Of a stretch of DNA of 44,456 nt, positions 23,975 through 33,106 are shown in pieces (position 1 is the first letter of the stretch; each line of letters starts with the position of its first letter). Origin of the DNA: Pelagibacterales bacterium SAG-MED01 (GTDB lineage Bacteria > Pseudomonadota > Alphaproteobacteria > Pelagibacterales > Pelagibacteraceae). The translations under genes and the position numbers were made by a program. The notes below the pieces were generated by a model. It did no database searches, was not told where the DNA came from, and saw nothing but the letters and a program-made list of their open reading frames with translations. The stretch lies in NCBI GenBank assembly GCA_014654455.1, contig JACWCY010000009.1:1-44456 (forward strand), in the 5' to 3' direction.

Positions 23975-24744
23975 AAAATACTTTTACTTTTTAAAATTAA
24001 ACTTGGATTTTTAAAATCTTTTTTACCGTATAATATTTCATTGCCTTCGAAATCTGTTACATCACCACCAGCATGTTTTAAAATTGCATGACCCGCAGCT
24101 ATATCCCATTCACAAGCTCTAGGTTCAGCCACATACCCATCATACTCACCTGCGGCGATTACACAAAATTTCAATGAACTTTTCATTCGGATAAATTTTT
24201 TTACATTTAATTTTTTATGAATAGAGTCAATTTCTGGTTTTATATTATTTGAATAAGTTACAAACTTTATTTCTTTTTTATTGAAATTTTTTGAACTATC
24301 TAATTTGACAGCTTTTCCATTAATTAATTCAAAAGCAAAATTTTCTCCATATGAATAAAACATTCTTTTTTTAGCAGGTGCATATATTAATCCAGCGACT
24401 GGTTTTTTATCTATTATTAATCCTGCATTTATTGTAAATTCTTCAAGATCATTTATGTAATCATAAGTTCCATCTATAGGATCTATCAACCAAAAATTAG
24501 TAAGATCATTTACAGATTTGTTATCAGAAGTTTCTTCTGATACGATTGGGACATTAGGCGTTAATTCAATTATTTTTTTTGTAATAATTTTATTTACTTC
24601 TAGATCACCATTACTAACAGGTGTATTGTCTGATTTAATTTTTTTAGTAAGCCCCTTTAATCTTAATTCCAACGAGACTTCCCCAGCATTTAAAAAGGTG
24701 TCTATTAAATTTTTTATTATTTCTTTAATATTAATTTCGTTCAT
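23971..24744 (-). CDS. cysQ: Inositol-monophosphatase family phosphatase, CysQ-like
   Basis: The 257-residue protein carries the lithium-sensitive phosphatase motifs: VSEETSDN with the first metal Glu, WLIDPIDGTYDYINDL (D-P-I/L-D-G-T metal site) and the C-terminal ACEWDIAAGHAIL (W-D-x-A-A). FTINAGLIIDKKPVAGLIYAP is the usual strand pair after motif 2. The sequence is closest in look to CysQ, 3'(2'),5'-bisphosphate nucleotidase, which clears PAP from sulfate assimilation. The alternative is a sugar or inositol phosphatase. It overlaps the upstream DUF3553 gene by 14 bases and is followed by a coupled 48-residue ORF, so three minus-strand genes form an operon. Confidence 0.85.
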   Translation of the reverse strand: MNEINIKEIIKNLIDTFLNAGEVSLELRLKGLTKKIKSDNTPVSNGDLEVNKIITKKIIELTPNVPIVSEETSDNKSVNDLTNFWLIDPIDGTYDYINDLEEFTINAGLIIDKKPVAGLIYAPAKKRMFYSYGENFAFELINGKAVKLDSSKNFNKKEIKFVTYSNNIKPEIDSIHKKLNVKKFIRMKSSLKFCVIAAGEYDGYVAEPRACEWDIAAGHAILKHAGGDVTDFEGNEILYGKKDFKNPSLILKSKSIL

Positions 24745-24907
24745 TAATCTTTTTTAATTCTATATTTTGAGCATTAATTACTTTTTTACCAACATTTTGA
24801 AAATTAACAGTTACTTTATCATTAATTATTGACTGTACTTGTCCTATTCCCCAGTCTTTATTCATGGGATTGAAAACTTTGTCACCTGGTTCAAAATCAA
24901 AAATCAT
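24731..24907 (-). CDS. DUF3553 small protein (CarD-like fold), 58 aa
   Basis: The ATG at 24907-24905 opens a 58-codon frame. The product has the DUF3553 pattern [20 protein letters not shown] followed by a beta-rich [13 protein letters not shown], a small barrel related to the RNA-polymerase-interacting domain of CarD. Alphaproteobacteria commonly encode this short protein. Its 3' end overlaps the CysQ-like gene by 14 bases. It is divergent from mnmA with 41 bases between starts. Confidence 0.8.
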   Translation of the reverse strand: MIFDFEPGDKVFNPMNKDWGIGQVQSIINDKVTVNFQNVGKKVINAQNIELKKINERN

Positions 24908-24948
24908 TTAATTTAACTTATATTAGAAAAGAGTATAAATACCATCAA

Positions 24949-26067
24949 ATGAATAATGATTTAAACTCAATTGGTTTAAAAAAGAAACCTTCAGATACAA
25001 CTGTTGTTGTTGCTATGTCAGGAGGCGTAGATTCGTCAACCGTAGCAGGGATGATGAAAGAGGAGGGATATAAAGTAATTGGTATTACTTTAAAGCTTTA
25101 TGATGATGGAAAAGAAGTAGCTGCTTCTAAACAATGTTGCTCTGGTCAAGATATAATGGATGCTAAACGAGTAGCCGATAAATTGAATATTGAACATAAA
25201 ATTTTATATTATCAAAATAAATTTAAAAAAGGTGTAATAGAAAATTTTGTAGATAGTTATTTAAAAGGAGAAACTCCAATTCCATGTGTTCAATGTAATC
25301 AAACTGTAAAATTTAGAGATTTATTTGAAGTATCTAAAGAATTAAATGCAGATGCAATGATAACAGGGCATTATGTAAAAAGTATAACTTCTGGAAATGA
25401 AACGAGCATGTATAGAGCAATTGATGAGAATAGAGATCAAAGTTATTTTTTATTTAATACAACTAAAGAACAATTAAATTATTTAAGATTTCCACTTGGA
25501 AGTATGTTGAAAAATGAAACTAGAGAAATTGCTAAAAAACTAGAACTTAATGTAGCAGATAAACCCGATAGCCAAGATATTTGTTTTGTTCCTAATGGAG
25601 ATTATGTATCTGTTATAAAAAAATTTAGACCTGAGTCATTAAAAAAAGGAAATATAAAAGATCTTCAGGGTAAAGTTATAGGAGTTCATGATGGTATTGT
25701 AAATTTTACAATTGGTCAGAGAAAAGGGATAAAGATTTCAGATAAAGAGCCCTTGTATGTTCTTGAAATTAATTCAGAAAAAAATGAAATTATTGTTGGT
25801 CCAAGAGAAAAGTTAGGAAAAAAAATTATTCATTTAAAAGATCTGAATTTATTAGTTGAAAAAAAAGAACTTGATAAAGAAATTTTTGTTAAAGTAAGAT
25901 CTACAGGAAAATTACTGGAGGCAAAAATAAAAGTCAAAAATCAAAATTTAGCTGTGGTAAATTTAAAAACCCCAGAAGATGGTATTTCACCTGGTCAAGC
26001 ATGTGTTTTTTATAAGAAAGATGAGTCAGGCTATAAGGTTCTTGGTGGTGGATGGATTAAAAGTTAA
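24949..26067 (+). CDS. mnmA: tRNA-specific 2-thiouridylase MnmA
   Basis: MnmA inserts the 2-thio group at U34 of Lys, Glu and Gln tRNAs. The PP-loop SGGVDSS is at residues 23-29. The first catalytic Cys is in [10 protein letters not shown] (about residue 104), ITGHYVK follows, and the second catalytic Cys is in [13 protein letters not shown] (about residue 201), with FTIGQRKGI behind it. The C-terminal barrel ends [22 protein letters not shown]. At 372 residues the length is normal. An additional N-terminal 15 residues before the PP-loop strand are common in alphaproteobacteria. Its end overlaps the convergent membrane-protein gene by four bases. Confidence 0.96.
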   Translation: MNNDLNSIGLKKKPSDTTVVVAMSGGVDSSTVAGMMKEEGYKVIGITLKLYDDGKEVAASKQCCSGQDIMDAKRVADKLNIEHKILYYQNKFKKGVIENFVDSYLKGETPIPCVQCNQTVKFRDLFEVSKELNADAMITGHYVKSITSGNETSMYRAIDENRDQSYFLFNTTKEQLNYLRFPLGSMLKNETREIAKKLELNVADKPDSQDICFVPNGDYVSVIKKFRPESLKKGNIKDLQGKVIGVHDGIVNFTIGQRKGIKISDKEPLYVLEINSEKNEIIVGPREKLGKKIIHLKDLNLLVEKKELDKEIFVKVRSTGKLLEAKIKVKNQNLAVVNLKTPEDGISPGQACVFYKKDESGYKVLGGGWIKS

Positions 26068-26771
26068 TTTTTTTTCCACATAAAATAAGTAAGCAAATAA
26101 AAAGAAATTACTCCTAGGAAATAATCCCATTCTAGGGCATGTTTAAAAAATTTTAAATTGAAACCTAAAAAATCATTTCCTGGTAAACTAATTATAGGTA
26201 TAGATATCAAAGCAACAATAATTAATGTTGATACTAAAAAAATTTTAATATTAAGAAACTTTATATTAATAAAGTTTGTTAATCTTTCTTTTAAAGAGTA
26301 AAATGCTAAAACGAGATATGCTTGTGCAACGATTTCAAAAACAATAAATGATAACATTATTATTCTTCTAAATAATTTATAAAAATCATTATCAAATTTA
26401 ATTCCTAAGAAAATAGAGTGTATTATTAAAGCGATTGCTGATGCGATACCAAAATAAATAATTTTATTTTTATATTTGTGATCTTTGTCAAAAAATTCAA
26501 TAATTTTTTTATTATAAAGCCAATATTTAATTAATAGAAATGAAGTTAGAAACATCGCAGGTTTAAAAATTAACCAGCTCGGATATGGTCTAGCTGTTCT
26601 ACTAATTGATGCACCACCGTCAATATAAGGAAAAGTGTTCCAAATAATATCTTCTTGATTTGGAAACAAACCATGAAATTGGGTTATTAGTAATAAACAA
26701 GTATTGACTGCTATAAATGGGATTATAAATATCCAAATACTTATGGATTTAACCTTACTGATTTGTTTCAT
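26064..26771 (-). CDS. Membrane protein resembling Frag1/DRAM/Sfk1
   Basis: A 235-residue protein with about six hydrophobic spans and short loops. The first loop reads [20 protein letters not shown], which resembles the conserved first-loop signature of the Frag1/DRAM/Sfk1 family, whose members are six-span proteins involved in lipid or GPI-anchor handling in eukaryotes and mostly unstudied in bacteria. No soluble domain is present. It lies between mnmA (convergent) and the 27-residue basic peptide gene, which is upstream on the same strand with six bases between them. Assignment to the family is by eye only. Confidence 0.6.
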   Translation of the reverse strand: MKQISKVKSISIWIFIIPFIAVNTCLLLITQFHGLFPNQEDIIWNTFPYIDGGASISRTARPYPSWLIFKPAMFLTSFLLIKYWLYNKKIIEFFDKDHKYKNKIIYFGIASAIALIIHSIFLGIKFDNDFYKLFRRIIMLSFIVFEIVAQAYLVLAFYSLKERLTNFINIKFLNIKIFLVSTLIIVALISIPIISLPGNDFLGFNLKFFKHALEWDYFLGVISFYLLTYFMWKKN

Positions 26772-26777
26772 AAGGGT

Positions 26778-26861
26778 TTATTTTTTCTTATTCTTTTTTC
26801 TAGCTCTTCTTTTTTTAGAGCCCATTTTTCTTCGACCTCTATGCTTTTTTGGATAACCCAT
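26778..26861 (-). CDS. Tiny basic protein, 27 aa, COX24/mS38-like
   Basis: The ATG at 26861-26859 is preceded by AAAGGA at a normal distance (6 bases). The product, rich in K and R (KKHRGRRKMGSKKRRARKK), has 17 basic residues of 27. It resembles in size and pattern the bacterial AURKAIP1/COX24 (mS38-like) ribosome-associated peptides, although the match is short. It precedes the Frag1-like gene on the same strand and is divergent from metC. Confidence 0.5.
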   Translation of the reverse strand: MGYPKKHRGRRKMGSKKRRARKKNKKK

Positions 26862-26937
26862 TATTTCCTTTAGTTATAATTTAATTGAAATTATGGCTCG
26901 GATATAGCATTGTCCGCTAGAGTTATCAAATTTTTTT

Positions 26938-28113
26938 ATGACAAATTCTTTTAAAACTTTCCTAAAACACACTGCAAAAGACTTTCATAATCAATCAGTA
27001 AATCCGCCAGTAGTGAGGGCTTCAACTATAATATTTAAGTCAATGAAGCATATAAGAAAGACACAAACTAAAGCTAAAAAAAATCCTACAGGTGGTCACT
27101 ATGATTATGGCAGACAAGGAACATCTACAACACACATTCTGCAAAAGATTTTGACTAAACTTGAGGAAAGCTACCATGTTTTTACTACACCAACAGGTTT
27201 TGGTGCTGTTTTTTTATCAATATTTAGCGTTATTAGACCAGGAGACGAAATAATGGTAGCAGACCCTGTTTACAGTCCAACAAGATTATTAACTCAAGAT
27301 TATCTTAAAGATTTTAATATAAAAACAATTTTTTATGATCCACACGATTTAAAATCATTAGAGATAAATATAACAAAAAAAACAAAGTTAATATTTGTTG
27401 AAAATCCAGGCAGTAACTCATTTGAATTTCAAGATTTAGGAAAAATTATTTCAATCGCAAAAAAAAATAAAATTTTGACAGCAATAGATAATACTTGGGC
27501 TACTCCATATTATTTCAAGCCAATTAAATTTGGTTTCGATATGTCAATTGTATCTGCTACCAAATACTATTCAGGACATTCCGATGTAATGGGTGGTAGT
27601 TTAGCAGTTAATAAAAAAGTTTTTAATAAAGTTAGAGCTGCTGAAAGAATCACAGGATTAAGATTAGGACCTGATGATGCATATTTAATCACTAGAGGTC
27701 TTAGAACATTAGATATTAGATTAGACAGACATAGAGAAAATGCAAAAAAAGTGGCTGCATTTTTATCTAAGAATAAAAAAATTAAATTACTATATCCTTA
27801 CAAAAAAGACTCTTATAATTTCAGAATGTGGAAAAAATATTATTCAGGTGCATCAGGTCTAATGGGTTTAAAAATAAAATCTAAAAATATTAATTCTGTT
27901 AGGAAATTTGTAAATTCTTTAAAATTATTTGGGTATGGTTATAGTTGGGGAGGTTTTGAAAGTTTAGTATTACATCAAGAATTTAGAGAAACCGGTAATA
28001 GAAAATATTTAAATTTAGCAAAAGATGAACATCTTGTAAGATTTCATATAGGTTTGGAAGACCCAAATGACTTGATTGCAGATATTAAACAAGCATTAAG
28101 ACATTTAAAATGA
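26938..28113 (+). CDS. metC: Cystathionine beta-lyase (Cys/Met metabolism PLP enzyme)
   Basis: A 391-residue fold-type I PLP enzyme of the trans-sulfuration family. It has YDYGRQGTSTTHILQK near residues 55-70, TTPTGFGAV for PLP phosphate, AIDNTWATP with the cofactor Asp, and SATKYYSGHSDVMGG with the Schiff-base lysine K209. The start NPPVVRASTI and the GRQGT/ITRGLRT wording match MetC, which splits cystathionine into homocysteine, pyruvate and ammonia, rather than MetB or MetZ. It overlaps the MFS gene by four bases (ATGA). Confidence 0.9.
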   Translation: MTNSFKTFLKHTAKDFHNQSVNPPVVRASTIIFKSMKHIRKTQTKAKKNPTGGHYDYGRQGTSTTHILQKILTKLEESYHVFTTPTGFGAVFLSIFSVIRPGDEIMVADPVYSPTRLLTQDYLKDFNIKTIFYDPHDLKSLEINITKKTKLIFVENPGSNSFEFQDLGKIISIAKKNKILTAIDNTWATPYYFKPIKFGFDMSIVSATKYYSGHSDVMGGSLAVNKKVFNKVRAAERITGLRLGPDDAYLITRGLRTLDIRLDRHRENAKKVAAFLSKNKKIKLLYPYKKDSYNFRMWKKYYSGASGLMGLKIKSKNINSVRKFVNSLKLFGYGYSWGGFESLVLHQEFRETGNRKYLNLAKDEHLVRFHIGLEDPNDLIADIKQALRHLK

Positions 28114-29330
28114 TTTCAGAAAATTTCTTTCGCTCTAAGACGGCAATTATTACACTACTTGCCGCTTGTTTTGTTGTCTTAATTTCACTTGGCGTGAGGC
28201 AAACTTTTGGACTGTTTTTTATTAATTTCAATGAAAGTTTAAATATTAGCAATACTTCATTTGGTTTAGCTATTGGGATCCAAATGTTAATGTGGGGTTT
28301 GACTGGCCCTGTATTTGGTGCAATTGCAGATCGATACGGTGGTCATATAGCTATAATTTCAGCATTTATATTTTATACTTTAGGCGTTTATTTTTTATAT
28401 ACTGGACCTAATACAGGAATTTTCTTTCAAATCCATATGGGTTTATTAATAGGAATTGGACTTGGTGGTACAGCAATAAGTATTCCGATGTCAATTGTTG
28501 GTAAGCATTTTCCATTATCAACTAGAACAATTGCAATGAGTTTTGTAACAGCGATTGGTTCTTTTGGTTATTTTCTTTCTCCAATTTTTACAAACTATTC
28601 TTTGGTTGAATTTGGTTGGAATTACACCTTATTCATTTTTTCTTTATTCTTACTCACAGGTATAGTTGCAGCATATTTTGTAAGATCTCCATCTGAGTCT
28701 GAAAGTGTAGAAAAATCATCAGATCAATCATTTAAAGAGGCACTCATTGAGGCTTTTAAAAATAAAAGTTATATCTTGCTAGTCTCAGGTTTTTTTGTTT
28801 GTGGTTTTCATATTACATTAGTCGGAACTCATGTTCCTAAATATGTTATAGATAGAGGATTAGAAGACTGGACTGCGGCTGCAATTCTTTCATTAATTGG
28901 TTTATTCAACATTTTTGGGTCATTATTGAGTGGCTACCTTTCAGCAAAAATGAGTAAAAAAATTATTCTTAGCGGAATTTATTTTCTTAGAGGTATTTCC
29001 ATTGTTCTTTTTATATTTACACCCGCAAGCAATTTAAGTGCATTTTTATTTGGGGCTAGTTTTGGTTTTTTATGGCTTTCAACTGTTCCAGCCACAAGTG
29101 GAATTGTAGCACATTTATTTGGAACAAAATATTTGGGAATGCTATATGGAATTGTTTTTTTAAGCCATCAAATTGGCTCATTTTTTGGTGCTTATCTTGG
29201 GGGATTATTCCATGATCTTTATGGGTCATATGATTACGCTTGGTATTTAGCAATTGCTTTATCTGTATTCGCAGCAATAATACATCTTCCAATAAAGGAA
29301 GAACCAGTTTTAAGATTAAAAACAGAATAA
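28110..29330 (+). CDS. Major facilitator superfamily transporter
   Basis: A 406-residue protein with 12 spans in two six-span halves. The loop between spans 2 and 3 reads GAIADRYGGHIAII (G-x-x-x-D-R-x-G-x-R-x type). The N-terminal span carries VRQTFGLFFINF, typical of the OFA/monocarboxylate-related MFS branch. A cytoplasmic loop at residues 195-215 is acidic and serine-rich. It is translationally coupled to metC (ATGA) and stands two bases before pabB. The cargo is unknown; export of a methionine-pathway or aromatic compound is one possibility. Confidence 0.88.
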   Translation: MISENFFRSKTAIITLLAACFVVLISLGVRQTFGLFFINFNESLNISNTSFGLAIGIQMLMWGLTGPVFGAIADRYGGHIAIISAFIFYTLGVYFLYTGPNTGIFFQIHMGLLIGIGLGGTAISIPMSIVGKHFPLSTRTIAMSFVTAIGSFGYFLSPIFTNYSLVEFGWNYTLFIFSLFLLTGIVAAYFVRSPSESESVEKSSDQSFKEALIEAFKNKSYILLVSGFFVCGFHITLVGTHVPKYVIDRGLEDWTAAAILSLIGLFNIFGSLLSGYLSAKMSKKIILSGIYFLRGISIVLFIFTPASNLSAFLFGASFGFLWLSTVPATSGIVAHLFGTKYLGMLYGIVFLSHQIGSFFGAYLGGLFHDLYGSYDYAWYLAIALSVFAAIIHLPIKEEPVLRLKTE

Positions 29331-29331
29331 A

Positions 29332-30486
29332 TTGAATAAACAAAATCAATTAGAGTCAATTCATAACTCAGGAAAACCTTATATAATTTACAAATCTAGA
29401 AAAGGTTTTGATTTATTTACAAATTTTTCAAAAAAAATTATCTTAAATAATAAAAATATTAACAGCTTTTTAAGTAGAAGATATAAAAGTAAATCAAAGA
29501 ATACAGATTTATTTATAGGTTTTTTTGGTTATGAATTATTAAATAATCTAATTAATATTAAAATACCTAAACAAAAAAATATAAATTTTCCTAAGGGTAT
29601 TTTTTATAAACCTGAAAAAAAGATTAATTTAAGTAATAATTTTAAATACAAAAGTCAAAATTCTTTAAAAAATGATGATTTTAAAATTAACATTAATAAA
29701 GATTCTTACACAAAAATATTTAATAAATTTAAAAGAAAAATTAAAAGTGGTGAAACTTACCAAATTAAAATTTGCACAAAATATAAAAAAAAATCTAGAA
29801 TAAATGCTTTAGATTTTTTTTGTAGACTATCAAAATCAAACTTAGCACCAGAGGCCTTTATGGTTAAAGATAATGATTATTCTATAATAAGTTGCTCGCC
29901 TGAAAATTTGATAACTAAGGAGGGTTCTTTAATAACAACTAAGCCTATAGCTGGAACAGTTAAAAAAGATAGAGGTATGAATAAATCTAAAGCGTTAAAT
30001 TATTTTAGAAAAAATATTAAGGAAACTAAAGAACATAATATGATTGTTGATATGGAAAGAAATGATTTATCTCGCATATGTGAAGTGGGCTCTGTTAAAT
30101 TATCTAGAACAAAAATAGTTGAGGAGTACAAAGATCTTTTTCATTATGTTAGTTTAATCAGAGGTAAGTTAAAAAAAAAAATCAAGAATATAGATATCAT
30201 TAAAGCTATGATGCCAGGAGGATCAGTAATTGGATGTCCAAAAATAAATACTTTGAAACTTTTAAATAAACAAGAAAAAGAAAATAGAAATATTTATACT
30301 GGTAGTTTTGGATATATAAAATTTAATGGAAATATGAGATTTAATATTATTATTAGATCAATTTTGAACTTTAAAAATTTTTCAGAAATTTCAGTAGCTT
30401 CAGGAGTTGTAGTAGATAGTAATGCTCAACATGAATTTAATGAAAATTATATAAAAGCAAAAGCATTAATTGATTTATTTAAATGA
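29332..30486 (+). CDS. pabB: Aminodeoxychorismate/anthranilate synthase component I
   Basis: This chorismate-using enzyme has a degenerate N-terminal domain (1-125) and a conserved C-terminal domain: SGETYQIKICTKY, SCSPENLI, TTKPIAGTVKKDRG, HNMIVDMERNDLSRIC, PGGSVIGCPK and ASGVVVDSNAQHEF. PGGS fits PabB, but residue 207 in PIAGT is Ala where many PabB enzymes have the covalent Lys (PIKGT). The order pabB-pabA-pabC with a class IV lyase gene still favours p-aminobenzoate synthesis for folate. No ATG is near the start. The TTG at 29332, one base after the MFS stop, is the best choice. It overlaps pabA by four bases. Confidence 0.85.
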   Translation: MNKQNQLESIHNSGKPYIIYKSRKGFDLFTNFSKKIILNNKNINSFLSRRYKSKSKNTDLFIGFFGYELLNNLINIKIPKQKNINFPKGIFYKPEKKINLSNNFKYKSQNSLKNDDFKININKDSYTKIFNKFKRKIKSGETYQIKICTKYKKKSRINALDFFCRLSKSNLAPEAFMVKDNDYSIISCSPENLITKEGSLITTKPIAGTVKKDRGMNKSKALNYFRKNIKETKEHNMIVDMERNDLSRICEVGSVKLSRTKIVEEYKDLFHYVSLIRGKLKKKIKNIDIIKAMMPGGSVIGCPKINTLKLLNKQEKENRNIYTGSFGYIKFNGNMRFNIIIRSILNFKNFSEISVASGVVVDSNAQHEFNENYIKAKALIDLFK

Positions 30487-31040
30487 TCTATATTATTGAC
30501 CATAACGATTCCTTTACACACAACGTTGTCCATCAATTTTCATTATATGATAAAGTTGAATGTGATAATTATAATAGAATAAATACAAGTAATTTAAATA
30601 AAGCATCGGTAATTATTTTTTCACCTGGACCAGGAAATCCAAAAAATTATCCCTCTACATCAAAAATTTATAAAAAGTTTAAAGGTAAAAAGAAGATGAT
30701 CGGTATTTGCTTAGGTTTTCAACAAATTTTATTCTGTGAAGGAGCAAAAATAATAGAACAAAAAAAAATTTATCATGGGTTTCAATCTAATATACAAGTT
30801 ACCAATAACAAATCATTATTTCAAAAAGGAAAAAAATTTAGAGTTGGCCGTTATCATTCTTTGAAATTAAAAGAACCTTTTAAAATTAAAAATTTTGATA
30901 TAACTATGAGATGTTTAGAATCAAAAGTGGCAATGGCTTTTGAAAATGATAAAGATAAAATTTATGGATTTCAATTTCACCCGGAGTCTTTTTTAACAAA
31001 CAATGGCAACTTACTTATTAAAAAAATCCTATCAGCTTAA
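30483..31040 (+). CDS. pabA: Aminodeoxychorismate/anthranilate synthase amidotransferase component
   Basis: A 185-residue TrpG/PabA-type class I glutamine amidotransferase that supplies ammonia to PabB. It shows YIIDHNDSFTHNV, FSPGPGNP for the oxyanion hole, GICLGFQQI with the nucleophilic Cys (the usual His after G is Phe), RYHSL and FQFHPESFLT with the catalytic His-Pro-Glu. The start ATG lies in the pabB stop (ATGA overlap), so the subunits are coupled. The 3' end overlaps the next gene by 38 bases. Confidence 0.92.
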   Translation: MIYIIDHNDSFTHNVVHQFSLYDKVECDNYNRINTSNLNKASVIIFSPGPGNPKNYPSTSKIYKKFKGKKKMIGICLGFQQILFCEGAKIIEQKKIYHGFQSNIQVTNNKSLFQKGKKFRVGRYHSLKLKEPFKIKNFDITMRCLESKVAMAFENDKDKIYGFQFHPESFLTNNGNLLIKKILSA

Positions 31041-31776
31041 AGATTTACAAGAAGTAAGTTTTAAAGATTTATGGGGTGATAACGGAATATTCACTACGAT
31101 GTGGATTTTTGGAAAATCTCCAAAAATTTTATTTTTTGAAAATCATATTAAAAATTTAATAAGATCGCTTCAAGTTTATGGAATTAAAAAAAAATCTCTT
31201 AAAAAAGATATTCTTAAAGTAGTTAACATAAACATATCTAAACAAAAAAGTTATAATCATTTACTTAGAATTGCTTTGAACAAAAAAATTATTTCTATAT
31301 CTTTGAGGAAAAGAATACCTCCAAAATTAGATTTTAATTTAAAACTTGTAAATTTAAAACGTGAAAAACCAAAATATAAAAATCTTAAATATAAAAAAAT
31401 TTTATCATATTTAATAAGAATGGATAATTCTAAATCAGATATAGGACTCATTAATAAAAAAAAAATTTTAGAAACTGGAACATCAAATCTTTTATTTATA
31501 AAAGATGATAAAGTTTTTTCTCCAAGTAGAAATTATTATGAAGGAAATACATTTAAATTTTTTAAAACAAAAATTAATAAAATAATAAAAAAAGATATCT
31601 ATATTAAAGAATTAAATAATTATGATGAAATAATATTAGTTGGATCTGGAAAAGGAGTAGCATCTGTAAAAACAATTAATCAAATTGGATGGAAAAGAAA
31701 AAGTTTAAGACAATTCAAAATATTTTCTAGATATTATCATTCAGCAGTTAAAAAGTGTACTAAATATAAATTTTAA
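31003..31776 (+). CDS. pabC: Class IV aminotransferase-fold enzyme, likely aminodeoxychorismate lyase
   Basis: A 257-residue PLP fold-type IV protein. It opens with DNGIFTTMWIFGK, like the D-x-G-x-F-E/T-T start of PabC, has the RMDNSKSDIGLINKKKILE region (equivalent to K-T-x-x-Y), ETGTSNLLFIKDDKVFSP (the E-x-x-x-x-N PLP loop) and DEIILVGSGKGVASV. PabC releases pyruvate from aminodeoxychorismate to give p-aminobenzoate. The sequence is divergent and lysine-rich. The ATG at 31003 lies 38 bases inside pabA. A later in-frame ATG would remove the conserved N-terminus, so the overlap is accepted. Confidence 0.75.
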   Translation: MATYLLKKSYQLKDLQEVSFKDLWGDNGIFTTMWIFGKSPKILFFENHIKNLIRSLQVYGIKKKSLKKDILKVVNINISKQKSYNHLLRIALNKKIISISLRKRIPPKLDFNLKLVNLKREKPKYKNLKYKKILSYLIRMDNSKSDIGLINKKKILETGTSNLLFIKDDKVFSPSRNYYEGNTFKFFKTKINKIIKKDIYIKELNNYDEIILVGSGKGVASVKTINQIGWKRKSLRQFKIFSRYYHSAVKKCTKYKF

Positions 31777-31780
31777 GGAT

Positions 31781-32179
31781 ATGAAAGATCCTAATAATCC
31801 ATGTTTATTTTGTAATATTAAAGAAAGTGGATTAGCTCATGAGAATAATCTAGCTTATGTAAGTTATGATTCATATCCAGTAGCGGAATATCATTGCCTA
31901 GTTATTCCTAAAAGGCATATTAAAGATTATTTTGAATTAACCAATGAAGAACTTATTGCATGTAATAATCTTATTAAATTAGCAAAAGATGAAATTATAA
32001 ATAAAGACCAGACTGTTAGCGGTTTTAATATTGGAACAAATGTTGGTAAAGTTTCAGGCCAGTCAATTCTTCACTGCCATTTTCATTTGATTCCACGCAG
32101 AAAAGGTGACGTAGAGAATCCCCAGGGTGGTATAAGATCTGTTATTCCAAACAAACAGCACTACAAAAGAAAAAAATAG
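31781..32179 (+). CDS. HIT-family nucleotide-binding hydrolase
   Basis: This 132-residue protein has the N-terminal CLFCNI zinc-type Cys pair, the strand YHCLVIPKRHIKDYFEL and the catalytic triad segment SILHCHFHLIPRRKGDV, the HxHxH(H) loop of HIT enzymes. HIT proteins cleave adenosine phosphoramidates and diadenosine polyphosphates. It begins 4 bases after pabC and ends the metC-MFS-pab run. About 100 bases follow before aprM. Bacterial HIT proteins of this type (HinT) hydrolyse AMP-amino acid or AMP-sulfate-like adducts. Confidence 0.9.
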   Translation: MKDPNNPCLFCNIKESGLAHENNLAYVSYDSYPVAEYHCLVIPKRHIKDYFELTNEELIACNNLIKLAKDEIINKDQTVSGFNIGTNVGKVSGQSILHCHFHLIPRRKGDVENPQGGIRSVIPNKQHYKRKK

Positions 32180-32197
32180 CGTGTTATTAAAGACAAA

Positions 32198-32226
32198 TTG
32201 ACTAGAGTTTGAGGTTGATCTATTAA
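32198..32226 (+). promoter_or_regulatory. Candidate sigma-70 promoter of the aprMBA operon
   Basis: TTGACT (32198-32203) and TATTAA (32221-32226) are separated by 17 bases, 53 bases before the aprM ATG. An overlapping TTGAGG-N18-TATATA pair could be a second start. Confidence 0.5.
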
Positions 32227-32278
32227 TTGAACTATATATAAAAACTAGAAAAAATTCAAAATTTAACTAAAGGCGGAA

Positions 32279-33073
32279 ATGTTAAGTAATAATCCATTTG
32301 CTATCTTAGCTGAAACAATTTCACCACTTGCAATGCAATATTTTATAATTGCAATGATACTTCTAATTGCTGTTGGAACAATTATTCAAATGGTTCATCA
32401 CAAAAATTTAACTTACTTTTTTAATAATGCAAAAAAAGCAAAATTAGCGGCAACTAAAGAATTGGGTATTGGTGAGAAAACATCAATTATTGCAAAAACA
32501 ACAGTTGTTGATATTGGAACAACATCAGAACTTGGTTTTGGAAAAAGAAGACTAGCCCATGTTCTTGGAATGTATGGAACAATTTTATTTTGGATATCAT
32601 CTGCTGTCTTAGTTTTTTGTTATACAGGAGCGGGTAAATCAAATTCTGAGACCTGGTCATTACTTTGGCATGCGGGTGCTATTTTAACTTGTTTAGGTGG
32701 ATATTGGTTCTGGTTTTTTTTAAGAGTAGATGTATCTGCTGAGGCTCATCCTTGGTACAGAATTATTAAAGCAGATTTATTTGTATTAGCATTACTTGCT
32801 TGTTCAACTTTTGGATTAGCTTGGTCTTATACACAATATAATAATCAAATGAGTTCAGCTTATTTATTTTTAGCTTTATATGTTGCCTCTAACTTAATTT
32901 TATTTGGTGGTGTTTATTGGTCTAAATTTGCACATATGTTTTATAAGCCTGGAGCGGCTATACAAAAAAATTTAGCAGAGGCTGACGGATCAAGAGACAA
33001 TCTTCCTCCTCCAGCTGACGCACCTGAGCAATTTGGCCTAGGTATAAAAAGAGAAGAGCCAAAACACTATTAA
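32279..33073 (+). CDS. aprM: Adenylylsulfate reductase membrane anchor AprM
   Basis: A 264-residue membrane protein with about five spans. The first span is at residues 17-38. The others begin near HVLGMYGTILFWISSA, LLWHAGAILTCLGGYWFWFF, DLFVLALLACST and AYLFLALYVASNLILF. Histidines at the span edges (MVHH, the H of RLAHVLGMYG, WHAG) may bind heme or quinone. This protein type precedes aprBA in SAR11 and some sulfur oxidisers and is thought to link AprBA electrons to the quinone pool. It stands 33 bases before aprB. A purine-rich Shine-Dalgarno sequence AAAGGCGG is present. Confidence 0.88.
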   Translation: MLSNNPFAILAETISPLAMQYFIIAMILLIAVGTIIQMVHHKNLTYFFNNAKKAKLAATKELGIGEKTSIIAKTTVVDIGTTSELGFGKRRLAHVLGMYGTILFWISSAVLVFCYTGAGKSNSETWSLLWHAGAILTCLGGYWFWFFLRVDVSAEAHPWYRIIKADLFVLALLACSTFGLAWSYTQYNNQMSSAYLFLALYVASNLILFGGVYWSKFAHMFYKPGAAIQKNLAEADGSRDNLPPPADAPEQFGLGIKREEPKHY

Positions 33074-33106
33074 TATGTTAATAAAAAAAGGAGAAAAATA
33101 AAAATT

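Noticed and set aside
26881..26937. Possible SAM riboswitch before metC (CGGA/TCCG hairpin at about 26898-26918)
   Set aside because: The stem is only four pairs and none of the conserved SAM-II/SAM-V sequence blocks is seen.
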